6,308 nucleotides of DNA from SIG440 sp045596485 (GCA_045596485.1 JAZOCL010000071.1:1-6308); one strand, 5' to 3'. Positions 1 to 4,874 are shown, counted from the stretch's first letter. Notes: a model not told the origin generated them from the letters alone. Translations and numbers: made by a program.

Positions 1-42
1 CAACTCCTTGGCTCACAGAACGACATGGCTACGATCCGACTT
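1..42. other. Sequencing-adapter contamination (MGI/DNBSEQ type) at the contig end
   Basis: These 42 bases match, base for base from memory, the reverse complement of the MGI/BGI DNBSEQ reverse-read adapter, the oligo that begins AAGTCGGATCG and ends CCAAGGAGTTG. Here they start CAACTCCTTGG and end CGATCCGACTT. In the reading frame of the following ybaB tail the segment gives residues unrelated to YbaB. The frame becomes a good YbaB match exactly where the adapter ends. This is a library artefact and should be trimmed; it also shows that the window starts at a contig edge. Confidence 0.93.
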
Positions 43-43
43 G

Positions 44-157
44 CTTGAAGATTTGGTTACTGCAGCAATGAACGAAGCTCTCCGCAAGGTTGAAGAAACT
101 TCAGTAGATGAAATGAGCAAGCTCACGGGTGGTCTCAATATCCCTGGACTTTTTTAA
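44..157 (+). CDS. ybaB: YbaB/EbfC family nucleoid-associated protein, 3' end only
   Basis: Only the last 37 codons and the TAA stop remain; the 5' part is off the contig, and the adapter replaces it before base 43. The visible residues begin LEDLVTAAMNEALRK and end LTGGLNIPGLF, the typical C-terminus of the ~100-residue YbaB/EbfC family. Members are small dimeric DNA-binding proteins that coat the nucleoid. G43 fits as the last base of an ATG codon, giving the family's usual M-L-E-D-L. In many bacteria ybaB lies between dnaX and recR, but here the next gene is a SulP transporter 89 bp away. Whether dnaX is upstream cannot be seen. Confidence 0.88.
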   Translation, partial: LEDLVTAAMNEALRKVEETSVDEMSKLTGGLNIPGLF

Positions 158-179
158 TTAAATAACAGACAAATTACAG

Positions 180-209
180 GGCATCCCTCCAAAAATGGAG
201 AAGGGTGCC
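180..209 (+). other. Stem-loop in the ybaB-sulP spacer
   Basis: GGCATCCCTCC (180-190) pairs with GGAGAAGGGTGCC (197-209) around the loop AAAAAT. The stem has 11 pairs, including one G-U, with a two-base AA bulge on the 3' side. No T-run follows directly; the next bases are TGCGTTATGT, so it is a poor intrinsic terminator. It could end ybaB transcription weakly, protect a processed 3' end, or act in the sulP leader, whose RBS lies about 23 bases further on. Its function is unknown. Confidence 0.45.
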
Positions 210-246
210 TGCGTTATGTAAAAATATTTTCAAAGGGGTTTTTCAA

Positions 247-1893
247 ATGAAAAGTTTTAAGCCGATGTTGTTTTTTGATTTGAAGAGTTACAGTGCAAAC
301 CAGCTTCTCAAAGACATTATTGCAGGTATTATTGTCGCAATAATTGCTTTGCCCTTGTCAATTGCTCTTGCCATTGCTTCGGGTGTTGGTCCAGAGGCGG
401 GTATCTACACAGCAATTGTTGCAGGCTTTATTACGGCCTTATTTGGCGGCAGCAGCGTTCAGATTTCAGGACCCACGGCAGCCTTTGCCACCATTGTTGC
501 GGGTATTGTTGCCCGAAACGGTCTTGAGGGTATGGCTCTTGCAACGGTTCTTGCAGGTATAATACTGATAGTTATGGGCTTGTGTAAGCTCGGTAATCTT
601 ATAAAATTTATTCCCTTCACAATCACAACAGGCTTCACGGCAGGTATTGCTGTTACTCTGGTTGTGGGTCAGCTGAAGGATTTTTTCGGTGTTACATATC
701 AACACGGTGAGGCACCAATCGAAACTGCCGAAAAGCTGGCGGTATTTTTTGAAAACGCAGGAACAGTAAATATTCAGGCGATAATTGTGGGCTTGGTTTG
801 TCTTGCAATTCTTATAATTTGGCCAAAAATCAAGTATGTTGAGAAGGTTCCCGCATCACTTATTGCTGTTATTGCAGGTGTTGTGATGGTTAAGGGCTTT
901 GGTATGGAGGTCAACACAATCGGAGATTTGTATACTCTCAACAGCTCTTTGCCTGCCTTCAGGCTTCCGGGCTTTAGCCTTGATTCGGTTGTTGATATTT
1001 TTCCCGATGCGGTGACAATTGCTTTGCTTGCAGGTATTGAATCCTTGCTTTCTTGTGTGGTTGCTGACGGAATGGTGGGAAAGAAACACCGTTCAAACGC
1101 TGAGCTTATGGGGCAGGGTCTCGGCAATATCTGTTCTGCGTTGTTTGGCGGTATTCCTGCCACAGGTGCTATTGCCAGAACTGCCGCAAACGTAAAAAAC
1201 GGCGGAAAGACACCTGTTTCTGCAATGGTTCACTCGGTTGTTCTGCTTCTTGTTCTGATTATTCTTATGCCCTATGCGTCATGGATTCCTATGCCTGCCA
1301 TTGCTGCAATACTTATTTCTGTTGCATATAATATGTGCCAATGGAGACAGTTTGTTTATCTTGTGAAAACATCGCCAAAGAGTGATATTCTGGTGCTTGT
1401 GGTGACCTTCCTGTTGACAGTTGTATTCGACTTGGTTGTTGCCATTGAGGTAGGTATTGTTCTTGCTTGCGTTCTCTTTATGAAGCGTATGAGCGACGAA
1501 ACAAAAGTTGAAAGCTGGAAGTACGTTAAAGAAGAAGAGCAGGGCGACGAACCCGGTCTTCGTTTTGTTCCCAAGCATATCAGTGTTTATGAGCTTTGCG
1601 GACCTATCTTCTTTGCAGTTACAAAGCAGATTTCTGAAATAAAAACAAAGGATTTCACAAAGTGTCTTGTTCTAAGAATGAGATCTGTTCCGTCGCTTGA
1701 TGCAGATGGTCTCAGAGCCCTTGAACAGCTTGTGGACAGCTGCAAGGAAAATGGTATTACCATTGTGTTCTCTCACGTCAATGCACAGCCCCTCAAGGCA
1801 ATGAAAAAAACAGGACTTTTTGACAGATGCGGCGAAGAAAACTTCTGCGAAAACATTGACAAAGCAATGGAGAGAGCAGAAGCTTTGGCATAA
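247..1893 (+). CDS. SulP family (SLC26-like) inorganic anion transporter with STAS domain
   Basis: This 548-residue inner-membrane protein should move sulfate, bicarbonate, a dicarboxylate or another anion; the substrate cannot be read from sequence. Residues ~20-412 form the hydrophobic core of the 14-helix SulP fold. ALPLSIALAIASGVGPEAGIY (34-54) and SVQISGPTAAF (70-80) are the classic SulP signature region. GIESLLS (263-269) carries the helix-8 glutamate near the substrate site, and GIPATGAIARTAANVKNGG (302-320) is also family-typical. A cytoplasmic STAS domain covers ~443-545, with SLDADGL (483-489) at the position phosphorylated in anti-sigma antagonists; an Asp replaces the Ser/Thr, as is tolerated in transporters. 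ATG 247 is chosen because AAAGGGG (232-238) lies 8 bases upstream and MKSFKP fits family N-termini. An in-frame GTG at 205 overlaps the stem-loop and has no RBS. A HIRAN-like gene follows after 5 bp. Confidence 0.95.
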   Translation: MKSFKPMLFFDLKSYSANQLLKDIIAGIIVAIIALPLSIALAIASGVGPEAGIYTAIVAGFITALFGGSSVQISGPTAAFATIVAGIVARNGLEGMALATVLAGIILIVMGLCKLGNLIKFIPFTITTGFTAGIAVTLVVGQLKDFFGVTYQHGEAPIETAEKLAVFFENAGTVNIQAIIVGLVCLAILIIWPKIKYVEKVPASLIAVIAGVVMVKGFGMEVNTIGDLYTLNSSLPAFRLPGFSLDSVVDIFPDAVTIALLAGIESLLSCVVADGMVGKKHRSNAELMGQGLGNICSALFGGIPATGAIARTAANVKNGGKTPVSAMVHSVVLLLVLIILMPYASWIPMPAIAAILISVAYNMCQWRQFVYLVKTSPKSDILVLVVTFLLTVVFDLVVAIEVGIVLACVLFMKRMSDETKVESWKYVKEEEQGDEPGLRFVPKHISVYELCGPIFFAVTKQISEIKTKDFTKCLVLRMRSVPSLDADGLRALEQLVDSCKENGITIVFSHVNAQPLKAMKKTGLFDRCGEENFCENIDKAMERAEALA

Positions 1894-1898
1894 AAGCT

Positions 1899-2585
1899 AT
1901 GCTTGAAAAGATTTTTGATTTTTATCGGGAGAAATTTAGTAAAACAGAATTTGTGAAAAAGCCCGAATGTTCCAAGGATGCAAATTCAGTAGTTGAAGAG
2001 CTGTTGCCTCTGGCAGATAAAAGCGAAGAAGATGTTTTTGTGATAATTGCAGGAATAAAACATTATTTCGGGATACAACCCTTTGAAACAAGCAATAGGG
2101 TTCATCTTATAAAGGAGCCTTCAAACCGCTACGATAAAAATGCCATTGCAGCATTTTGTGACGGATTTGGCAGGTGCGGATATGTTGCCAACAGCGAAAG
2201 CACCTTGAGACCGGGAGCCTTGTCTGCCGATTTGCTGCATGGCGGTTTTTCGGACATATGTACTGCAACAGTTCTTTGGACTGACGGCTCATATGCAGTA
2301 TGCAGAGTTGACGGCTTGAATTATTTTGATTTGCTTTTTAACCACGTACAAAAGCTTTGTATCGACCAAAGCTTTGATGCAGCGCTGAAGTTGTTGCTAA
2401 AGCTTCTGGAAAGCCGGGAAACCATTGAGGTATTGCAAAGGATTTCTGAATGCTGCATAAGGCTTTCTCGGTATGAAGACGCACTTTTTTATGCAGATAA
2501 GGCTTTATTACTGGACAAAGAAAACAGCCAAACTCATAACTTGAGAAAAACCATAGAACATCTTACTGGTCAAGATTTCGATTGA
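1899..2585 (+). CDS. HIRAN-like domain protein with C-terminal TPR-like repeat
   Basis: This 228-residue, apparently soluble protein has no signal peptide. Residues ~46-138 resemble the HIRAN domain: a small beta-barrel start (VFVIIAGIKHYFGI), then VHLIKEPSNRYDKNAIAAF (68-86), which matches the family core of the form L-x-REPxNxYDxNAI, then GRCGYVAN (91-98). In eukaryotic HLTF and Rad5, HIRAN binds DNA ends; in bacteria it occurs alone or in small fusions of unknown role. Residues ~177-210 form a TPR-like hairpin (LSRYEDALFYADKALLLDKEN), suggesting a protein-binding tail. The N-terminal 45 residues are unassigned. The gene starts 5 bp after the sulP stop with only a weak RBS, so it is probably translated by coupling from the sulP mRNA. 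A DNA-related role is inferred from the fold only; a link to anion transport is unproven. Confidence 0.78.
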   Translation: MLEKIFDFYREKFSKTEFVKKPECSKDANSVVEELLPLADKSEEDVFVIIAGIKHYFGIQPFETSNRVHLIKEPSNRYDKNAIAAFCDGFGRCGYVANSESTLRPGALSADLLHGGFSDICTATVLWTDGSYAVCRVDGLNYFDLLFNHVQKLCIDQSFDAALKLLLKLLESRETIEVLQRISECCIRLSRYEDALFYADKALLLDKENSQTHNLRKTIEHLTGQDFD

Positions 2586-2605
2586 CTTAGCTTTTGATTT
2601 GTAAT

Positions 2606-2636
2606 AGCAAAGGTCGTCAGACTATATTGCTGTTTT
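2606..2636 (+). terminator. Weak candidate terminator after the sulP-HIRAN pair
   Basis: AGCAA (2606-2610) pairs with TTGCT (2627-2631). Inside, GTC (2613-2615) pairs with GAC (2620-2622). GTTTT follows the outer stem. The position, 20 bp after the stop of the HIRAN-like gene, is right for a terminator. The stem is short and AT-rich and the T-run is only four bases. Confidence 0.3.
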
Positions 2637-2733
2637 AAAGGCTTTCATAAACAAGCTACGTTAAAATTAACTCAAAATGTGCTGACGCACTCGATACGTT
2701 ATCTTACGGGAACGAGAATTCATATCATATATA

Positions 2734-2773
2734 GTTTTTGTAGGGACAGGCGTCTTAGACTGTCCGTAAAAAC
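2734..2773. repeat. 40-bp imperfect palindrome, REP-like
   Basis: GTTTTT (2734-2739) pairs with AAAAAC (2768-2773), and GGACAG (2744-2749) pairs with CTGTCC (2760-2765). The two stems are separated by short unpaired bases, and the loop is GCGTCTTAGA. Similar 'GGGACAG...CTGTCC' hairpins are common as dispersed intergenic repeats in clostridial genomes; that is recollection and was not searched here. The symmetry means it would fold in either orientation. A role as a bidirectional terminator is possible, but no T-run lies outside the stem. Confidence 0.5.
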
Positions 2774-2886
2774 ATATCGATTTTCTGATAGCAAAAATGT
2801 TGAGCAAAAGAAGTTTGCATATCCACAAAAATGAGTGGTATCTAAATAGTACATTTTTTAAAGTTTGAGATGTGAAGGAGAAAAAT

Positions 2887-3010
2887 GCCTTCCCCTTGAG
2901 GCGAAGGTGGGTTGCGTAGCAACTCGGATGAGGTGGAAATGAATAACGATTGCTTTCGCAATCTACACCTCACCACCGCCTACGGCGGAGCCTCTCCTCA
3001 AGGAGAAGCC
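2887..3010. repeat. 124-bp multi-hairpin palindromic element (MITE-like, non-coding)
   Basis: The ends are imperfect inverted repeats: CCTTGAGG (2894-2901) pairs exactly with CCTCAAGG (2996-3003), and most bases outside it also pair (GCCTTC against GAGAAGC). Nested inside are GTTGC-GTA-GCAAC (2911-2923), TGAGGTG (2929-2935) with CACCTCA (2966-2972), GATTGC-TTTC-GCAATC (2948-2963) and CCGCC-TAC-GGCGG (2976-2988). Almost the whole element is therefore base-paired and would form a cloverleaf as RNA or a cruciform as DNA. It encodes no protein. Its layout, an outer end hairpin, then a small hairpin with a 3-base loop, then a purine-rich strip that pairs across the element, matches that of the larger element at 3531-4030. 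It may be a gene-less relative of that element. Confidence 0.75.
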
Positions 3011-3018
3011 TTTGGAAG

Positions 3019-3045
3019 TTGCATCTAAACCTTATGCATCGCAAT
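3019..3045. repeat. Direct repeat copy 1 (27 bp)
   Basis: TTGCATCTAAACCTTAT (3019-3035) followed by GCATCGCAAT. A second copy at 3482-3508 has the first 17 bases identical and 24 of 27 identical overall. ATGTCGAAAA occurs after both copies (3062-3071 here), with extra sequence in this one. Copy 1 begins 8 bases after the 124-bp palindromic element. Confidence 0.75.
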
Positions 3046-3089
3046 ATGGATATGTCGAATGATGTCGAAAAGAAGAGAGGAATATGTAT

Positions 3090-3440
3090 ATGTGGATATT
3101 GATGTTAGCTTTAACAATTTTAAATTTGATTTTTGTTTATAAAAATAAATCATTCATATCAAAGATTATTATTATTTTAACAACAATTCTGTATGTAGTT
3201 TTATCATGGCATAATATACTCAACGTAATTATTATGTTGAAAAGTGGAATTGTTGGTATGTATGTTTTGTTAGGGGATATAGTTAATGTTGTATTGTTAA
3301 TATCATTATGTATATCCATTTTCAAAAATTGCAAAAGGGCATCTTTGTGGTTGCTATGGTTAATGATATTTGTTCTGTTTTTACAAAATTGGAATACTTG
3401 GTTAACATACATATTTTATTTGAAAAGTTTGATAAGGTAA
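3090..3440 (+). CDS. Small orphan membrane protein, function unknown
   Basis: I do not recognise this gene. It encodes 116 residues that are strongly hydrophobic. Counted from the alternative ATG at 3084, there are about four predicted membrane segments at residues ~3-19, 24-42, 56-80 and 87-111, with the short basic loop KNCKR before the last. There is no signal-peptide cleavage site or known motif. ATG 3090 is chosen because AGAGAGG (3074-3080) ends 9 bases before it; ATG 3084, two codons upstream, leaves only 3 bases. The coding sequence is visibly more AT-rich than the transporter genes, with many ATA, TTA and AAT codons. It sits between two 27-bp direct repeats and two palindromic elements, which suggests acquired or accessory DNA. 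It could be a small orphan or toxin-like membrane peptide, but nothing in the sequence proves that. No partner gene is adjacent. Confidence 0.55.
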   Translation: MWILMLALTILNLIFVYKNKSFISKIIIILTTILYVVLSWHNILNVIIMLKSGIVGMYVLLGDIVNVVLLISLCISIFKNCKRASLWLLWLMIFVLFLQNWNTWLTYIFYLKSLIR

Positions 3441-3481
3441 TTTTTTAGTCCTAACTTGCTATGAACTTGCGTTAAAAAGGT

Positions 3482-3508
3482 TTGCATCTAAACCTTATAT
3501 GTCGCAAT
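3482..3508. repeat. Direct repeat copy 2 (27 bp), overlapping a hairpin
   Basis: The same TTGCATCTAAACCTTAT as at 3019-3035, followed by ATGTCGCAAT, then ATGTCGAAAA. In this copy the upstream bases extend it into a perfect hairpin: AAGGTTT (3477-3483), loop GCATCT, AAACCTT (3490-3496). It ends 22 bases before the left end of the 500-bp element. The two copies bracket the orphan membrane ORF. Confidence 0.75.
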
Positions 3509-3530
3509 GTCGAAAAATATCGGAGCATAA

Positions 3531-3581
3531 AAAGCCTCCCTTGCATAAAGGGAGGGGGACCACCGAAGGTGGTGGAGGGAT
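3531..3581. repeat. Left terminal hairpin cluster of the 500-bp element
   Basis: There are two perfect hairpins: CCTCCCTT (3535-3542), loop GCATA, AAGGGAGG (3548-3555); then ACCACC (3559-3564), loop GAA, GGTGGT (3568-3573). They are followed by GGAGGGAT (3574-3581). GGAGGG is also an excellent Shine-Dalgarno sequence for the ATG at 3584, so the repeat arm doubles as the gene's translation start region. Confidence 0.85.
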
Positions 3582-3583
3582 AT

Positions 3584-3988
3584 ATGGATAGAAAACATAA
3601 TACAAACTTAACAACCAATGCAAGAGATTTGCGTAAGAATATGACAAAAGAAGAACGACATTTGTGGTATGATTTCCTTAAAAGTTATCCTGTTAGATTT
3701 TTGAGACAAAAAGTAATTGATAATTATATTGTTGATTTTTACTGTCATAGTGTAAGATTAATTATCGAACTTGATGGTTCGCAACATTACGAGAAAAAAG
3801 GATTGTTAAAAGATAAAATCAGGACAGAAAGAATTGAACAGCGAAATTTGACAGTTATTAGAATACCAAACAATGAAGTAAATAGAAACTACGAGGGAGT
3901 TTGTAAATATATTGATATTGCTATAAAAGAATCCCTCCGTCAGCCTGCGGCTCCCGCCTCCCATGAATCCCTCAGTCAGCTTCGCTGA
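3584..3988 (+). CDS. DUF559/COG2852 (YcjD-like) putative endonuclease inside a repeat element
   Basis: This 134-residue protein belongs to the DUF559 group, which has a Vsr-like, PD-(D/E)XK-related nuclease fold. Typical motifs in order: NARDLRKNMTKEERHLW (12-28), the family's N-terminal helix; RFLRQKVIDNYIVDFYC (38-54), with D51 a likely metal ligand; LIIELDGSQHYE (59-70), with E62, D64 and H68 as candidate active-site residues; VIRIPNNEV (91-99); and a final helix to ~117. The key acidic residues are present, so it may be active, though members are mostly uncharacterised. The tail from about R119 (QPAAPASHESLSQLR) is encoded by the right repeat arm and is probably not part of the fold. ATG 3584 is chosen because GGAGGG (3574-3579) lies 4 bases upstream and N-termini of relatives begin near here; longer in-frame starts would translate the left repeat. 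The substrate is unknown. Confidence 0.85.
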   Translation: MDRKHNTNLTTNARDLRKNMTKEERHLWYDFLKSYPVRFLRQKVIDNYIVDFYCHSVRLIIELDGSQHYEKKGLLKDKIRTERIEQRNLTVIRIPNNEVNRNYEGVCKYIDIAIKESLRQPAAPASHESLSQLR

Positions 3989-4030
3989 CAGCCCCCTTTA
4001 GGCAAGGGGGCCTGTGGCAAGGGAGGCTTT
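3929..4030. repeat. Right terminal hairpin cluster with a partial 36-bp tandem duplication
   Basis: GAATCCCTC starts at 3929 and again at 3965, exactly 36 bp (12 codons) later; the first 16 bases of the two units differ at one position. The second unit holds a perfect hairpin, GTCAGC-TTC-GCTGAC (3975-3989). The first has a degraded version, AGCC-TGC-GGCT. Next comes GCCCCCTT (3991-3998), loop TAGGC, AAGGGGGC (4004-4011), then CTGTG and the terminal inverted repeat. The stop codon of the DUF559 gene (3986-3988) lies in the 3' arm of the 3975-3989 hairpin. Confidence 0.8.
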
Positions 4031-4070
4031 GCTGCATGACATCCAGATTGTACAGGCTTTATAGAATATG

Positions 4071-4098
4071 TTGACAAAGTAAATGCAATTTATATTTC
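4071..4098 (+). promoter_or_regulatory. Possible promoter of the CPBP-phosphatase operon
   Basis: A consensus -35 hexamer, TTGACA, lies at 4071-4076. The best-spaced -10 is weak (TATTTC at 4093-4098, 16-bp spacer); TATATT at 4091-4096 is a better hexamer but only 14 bp away. The position, about 75 bp before the start at 4171 and just downstream of the 500-bp element, is suitable. Confidence 0.35.
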
Positions 4099-4170
4099 AA
4101 AAGAAGCAAGTGGTAATGACAGAAAAAGGAAATGTTGTTTTTTGACGTTCCTAAAGATAGAGGTGTTATT

Positions 4171-4857
4171 ATGAATAACAGAAAAAAGATACTGATTATC
4201 GGCACAATTGTGGTGGTATTTTGTGTGGTTATGGCTCTGGTTGACGGAGTGATAAAGGCTAATTATTTTGAAAAATCCGCAATAAAGCTGGTACTGTTTT
4301 TGGGCTTTCCTATGCTTTACGCATTACTTGACAAGGAGCTGAAAATTAAGCCCTTGTTCGTGCCTGACAGACAGGGCTTGAAGCTTGCCTTTGGGCTGGG
4401 CGTTGCTGTGTATGCCGTGATTTTGGGCGGATACCTGCTTTTGAAGAACGTGTTTGATTTTTCGACAATTCCACAGGCTCTTATGGGAAATATTGGAGTG
4501 AATGCTGATAATTTTGTTTTTGTGTCAATTTACATATCCTTTGTGAATTCCCTTCTTGAGGAATTCTTTTTTAGGGGTTTTGCGTTCCTTACAATGCGCA
4601 GAGTAGCGTCTGAGAGATTTGCATATTTGTTTGGTGCAGGGGCTTTTGCTCTTTATCACGTGGCGATGATGATTGGCTGGTTTTCGGTTGGAGTTTTTGC
4701 TCTTGTTCTTCTTGGGTTGTTTGCAGGTGGTTTGATTTTTAACTATCTCAATGCAAAAAGCGGCACAATTTATCCCTCCTGGCTGGTGCATATGTTTGCC
4801 AATTTTGCCATCAACACGATTGGGTTTATTTTATTCGGTATTATACCTACATTTTAA
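4171..4857 (+). CDS. CPBP family intramembrane metalloprotease (CAAX protease / Abi type)
   Basis: This 228-residue integral membrane protein has about six to eight hydrophobic segments. It carries the three motifs of the CPBP/Rce1 family: EEFFFR (E130, E131, R135), FALYH (F159 to H163) and HMFAN (H207, N211). Together these form the intramembrane metal-dependent active site. Eukaryotic Rce1 cleaves prenylated CAAX proteins; bacterial homologues act in bacteriocin self-immunity, peptide maturation or regulated proteolysis, and the substrate here cannot be named. All catalytic residues are present, so an active protease is expected. ATG 4171 is preferred: AGAGG (4159-4163) lies 7 bases upstream and MNNRKK leads straight into the first membrane helix. 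An in-frame ATG at 4132 has GGA too close to it. A phosphatase gene follows after 17 bp on the same strand, so the two are probably cotranscribed. Confidence 0.9.
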   Translation: MNNRKKILIIGTIVVVFCVVMALVDGVIKANYFEKSAIKLVLFLGFPMLYALLDKELKIKPLFVPDRQGLKLAFGLGVAVYAVILGGYLLLKNVFDFSTIPQALMGNIGVNADNFVFVSIYISFVNSLLEEFFFRGFAFLTMRRVASERFAYLFGAGAFALYHVAMMIGWFSVGVFALVLLGLFAGGLIFNYLNAKSGTIYPSWLVHMFANFAINTIGFILFGIIPTF

Positions 4858-4874
4858 AGCAGAGGAGAGCAGCA

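Larger units (their letters stand above)
2586..2886. other. Non-coding spacer with small palindromes
   Basis: About 300 bp without a credible gene; stops interrupt all frames and no RBS leads a usable ORF. A GAAGGAG at ~2875 precedes an ATG that meets a stop after four codons. Besides the candidate terminator and the 2734-2773 palindrome it contains a four-base-pair hairpin, GTGC-TGAC-GCAC, at 2679-2690. The hairpin-rich make-up suggests old repeat sequence rather than a decayed gene. Confidence 0.5.
3531..4030 (+). mobile_element. 500-bp palindromic-ended element carrying a DUF559 endonuclease-like gene
   Basis: The outer 14 bases are exact inverted repeats: AAAGCCTCCCTTGC (3531-3544) and GCAAGGGAGGCTTT (4017-4030). 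Each end is a cluster of hairpins, described separately. The purine strip GGAGGGAT (3574-3581) just inside the left end is the exact complement of ATCCCTCC (3931-3938), and GAGGGAT pairs with ATCCCTC (3967-3973) inside the right end. The interior is filled by one AT-rich gene on the + strand. There is no transposase of a known class and no clear target-site duplication at the borders. Grouping gene and repeats as one element is inferred from the exact terminal repeats and from the way the gene uses repeat sequence for its RBS, C-terminus and stop. Confidence 0.65.

Noticed and set aside
205..246. In-frame GTG start giving the SulP protein 14 extra residues
   Set aside because: It overlaps the 3' arm of the stem-loop and has no RBS. 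ATG 247 has a clear AAAGGGG at the right spacing and a family-like N-terminus.
466..1578. Minus-strand and second-frame open frames inside the SulP gene
   Set aside because: They are shadows of a strong coding frame, have no RBS and give Cys/His/Asn- or Ser/Thr-rich translations with no recognisable domain.
3137..3412. 91-residue minus-strand frame opposite the orphan membrane ORF
   Set aside because: It has no RBS and low-complexity Asn/Ile content caused by AT-rich sequence. The + strand frame has an RBS and coherent membrane segments.
3482..3583. N-terminal extension of the DUF559 protein by 34 residues
   Set aside because: It would translate the direct repeat and left hairpin cluster (proline/glycine-rich, no family match). 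ATG 3584 has GGAGGG just upstream.
3521..4040. Target-site duplication flanking the 500-bp element
   Set aside because: Bases directly outside the inverted repeats (GCATAA left, GCTGCA right) do not match. A GCAT occurs on both sides but at different distances from the ends.
4132..4170. N-terminal extension of the CPBP protein by 13 residues
   Set aside because: The GGA before ATG 4132 is only about 1-2 bases away, while ATG 4171 has AGAGG at 7 bases and leads into the first membrane helix.
2586..4170. CRISPR array or tRNA/rRNA genes in the repeat-rich spacer
   Set aside because: There is no regularly spaced series of repeats with unique spacers. The cloverleaf-like fold of 2887-3010 lacks tRNA-conserved T-loop, D-loop and acceptor features.
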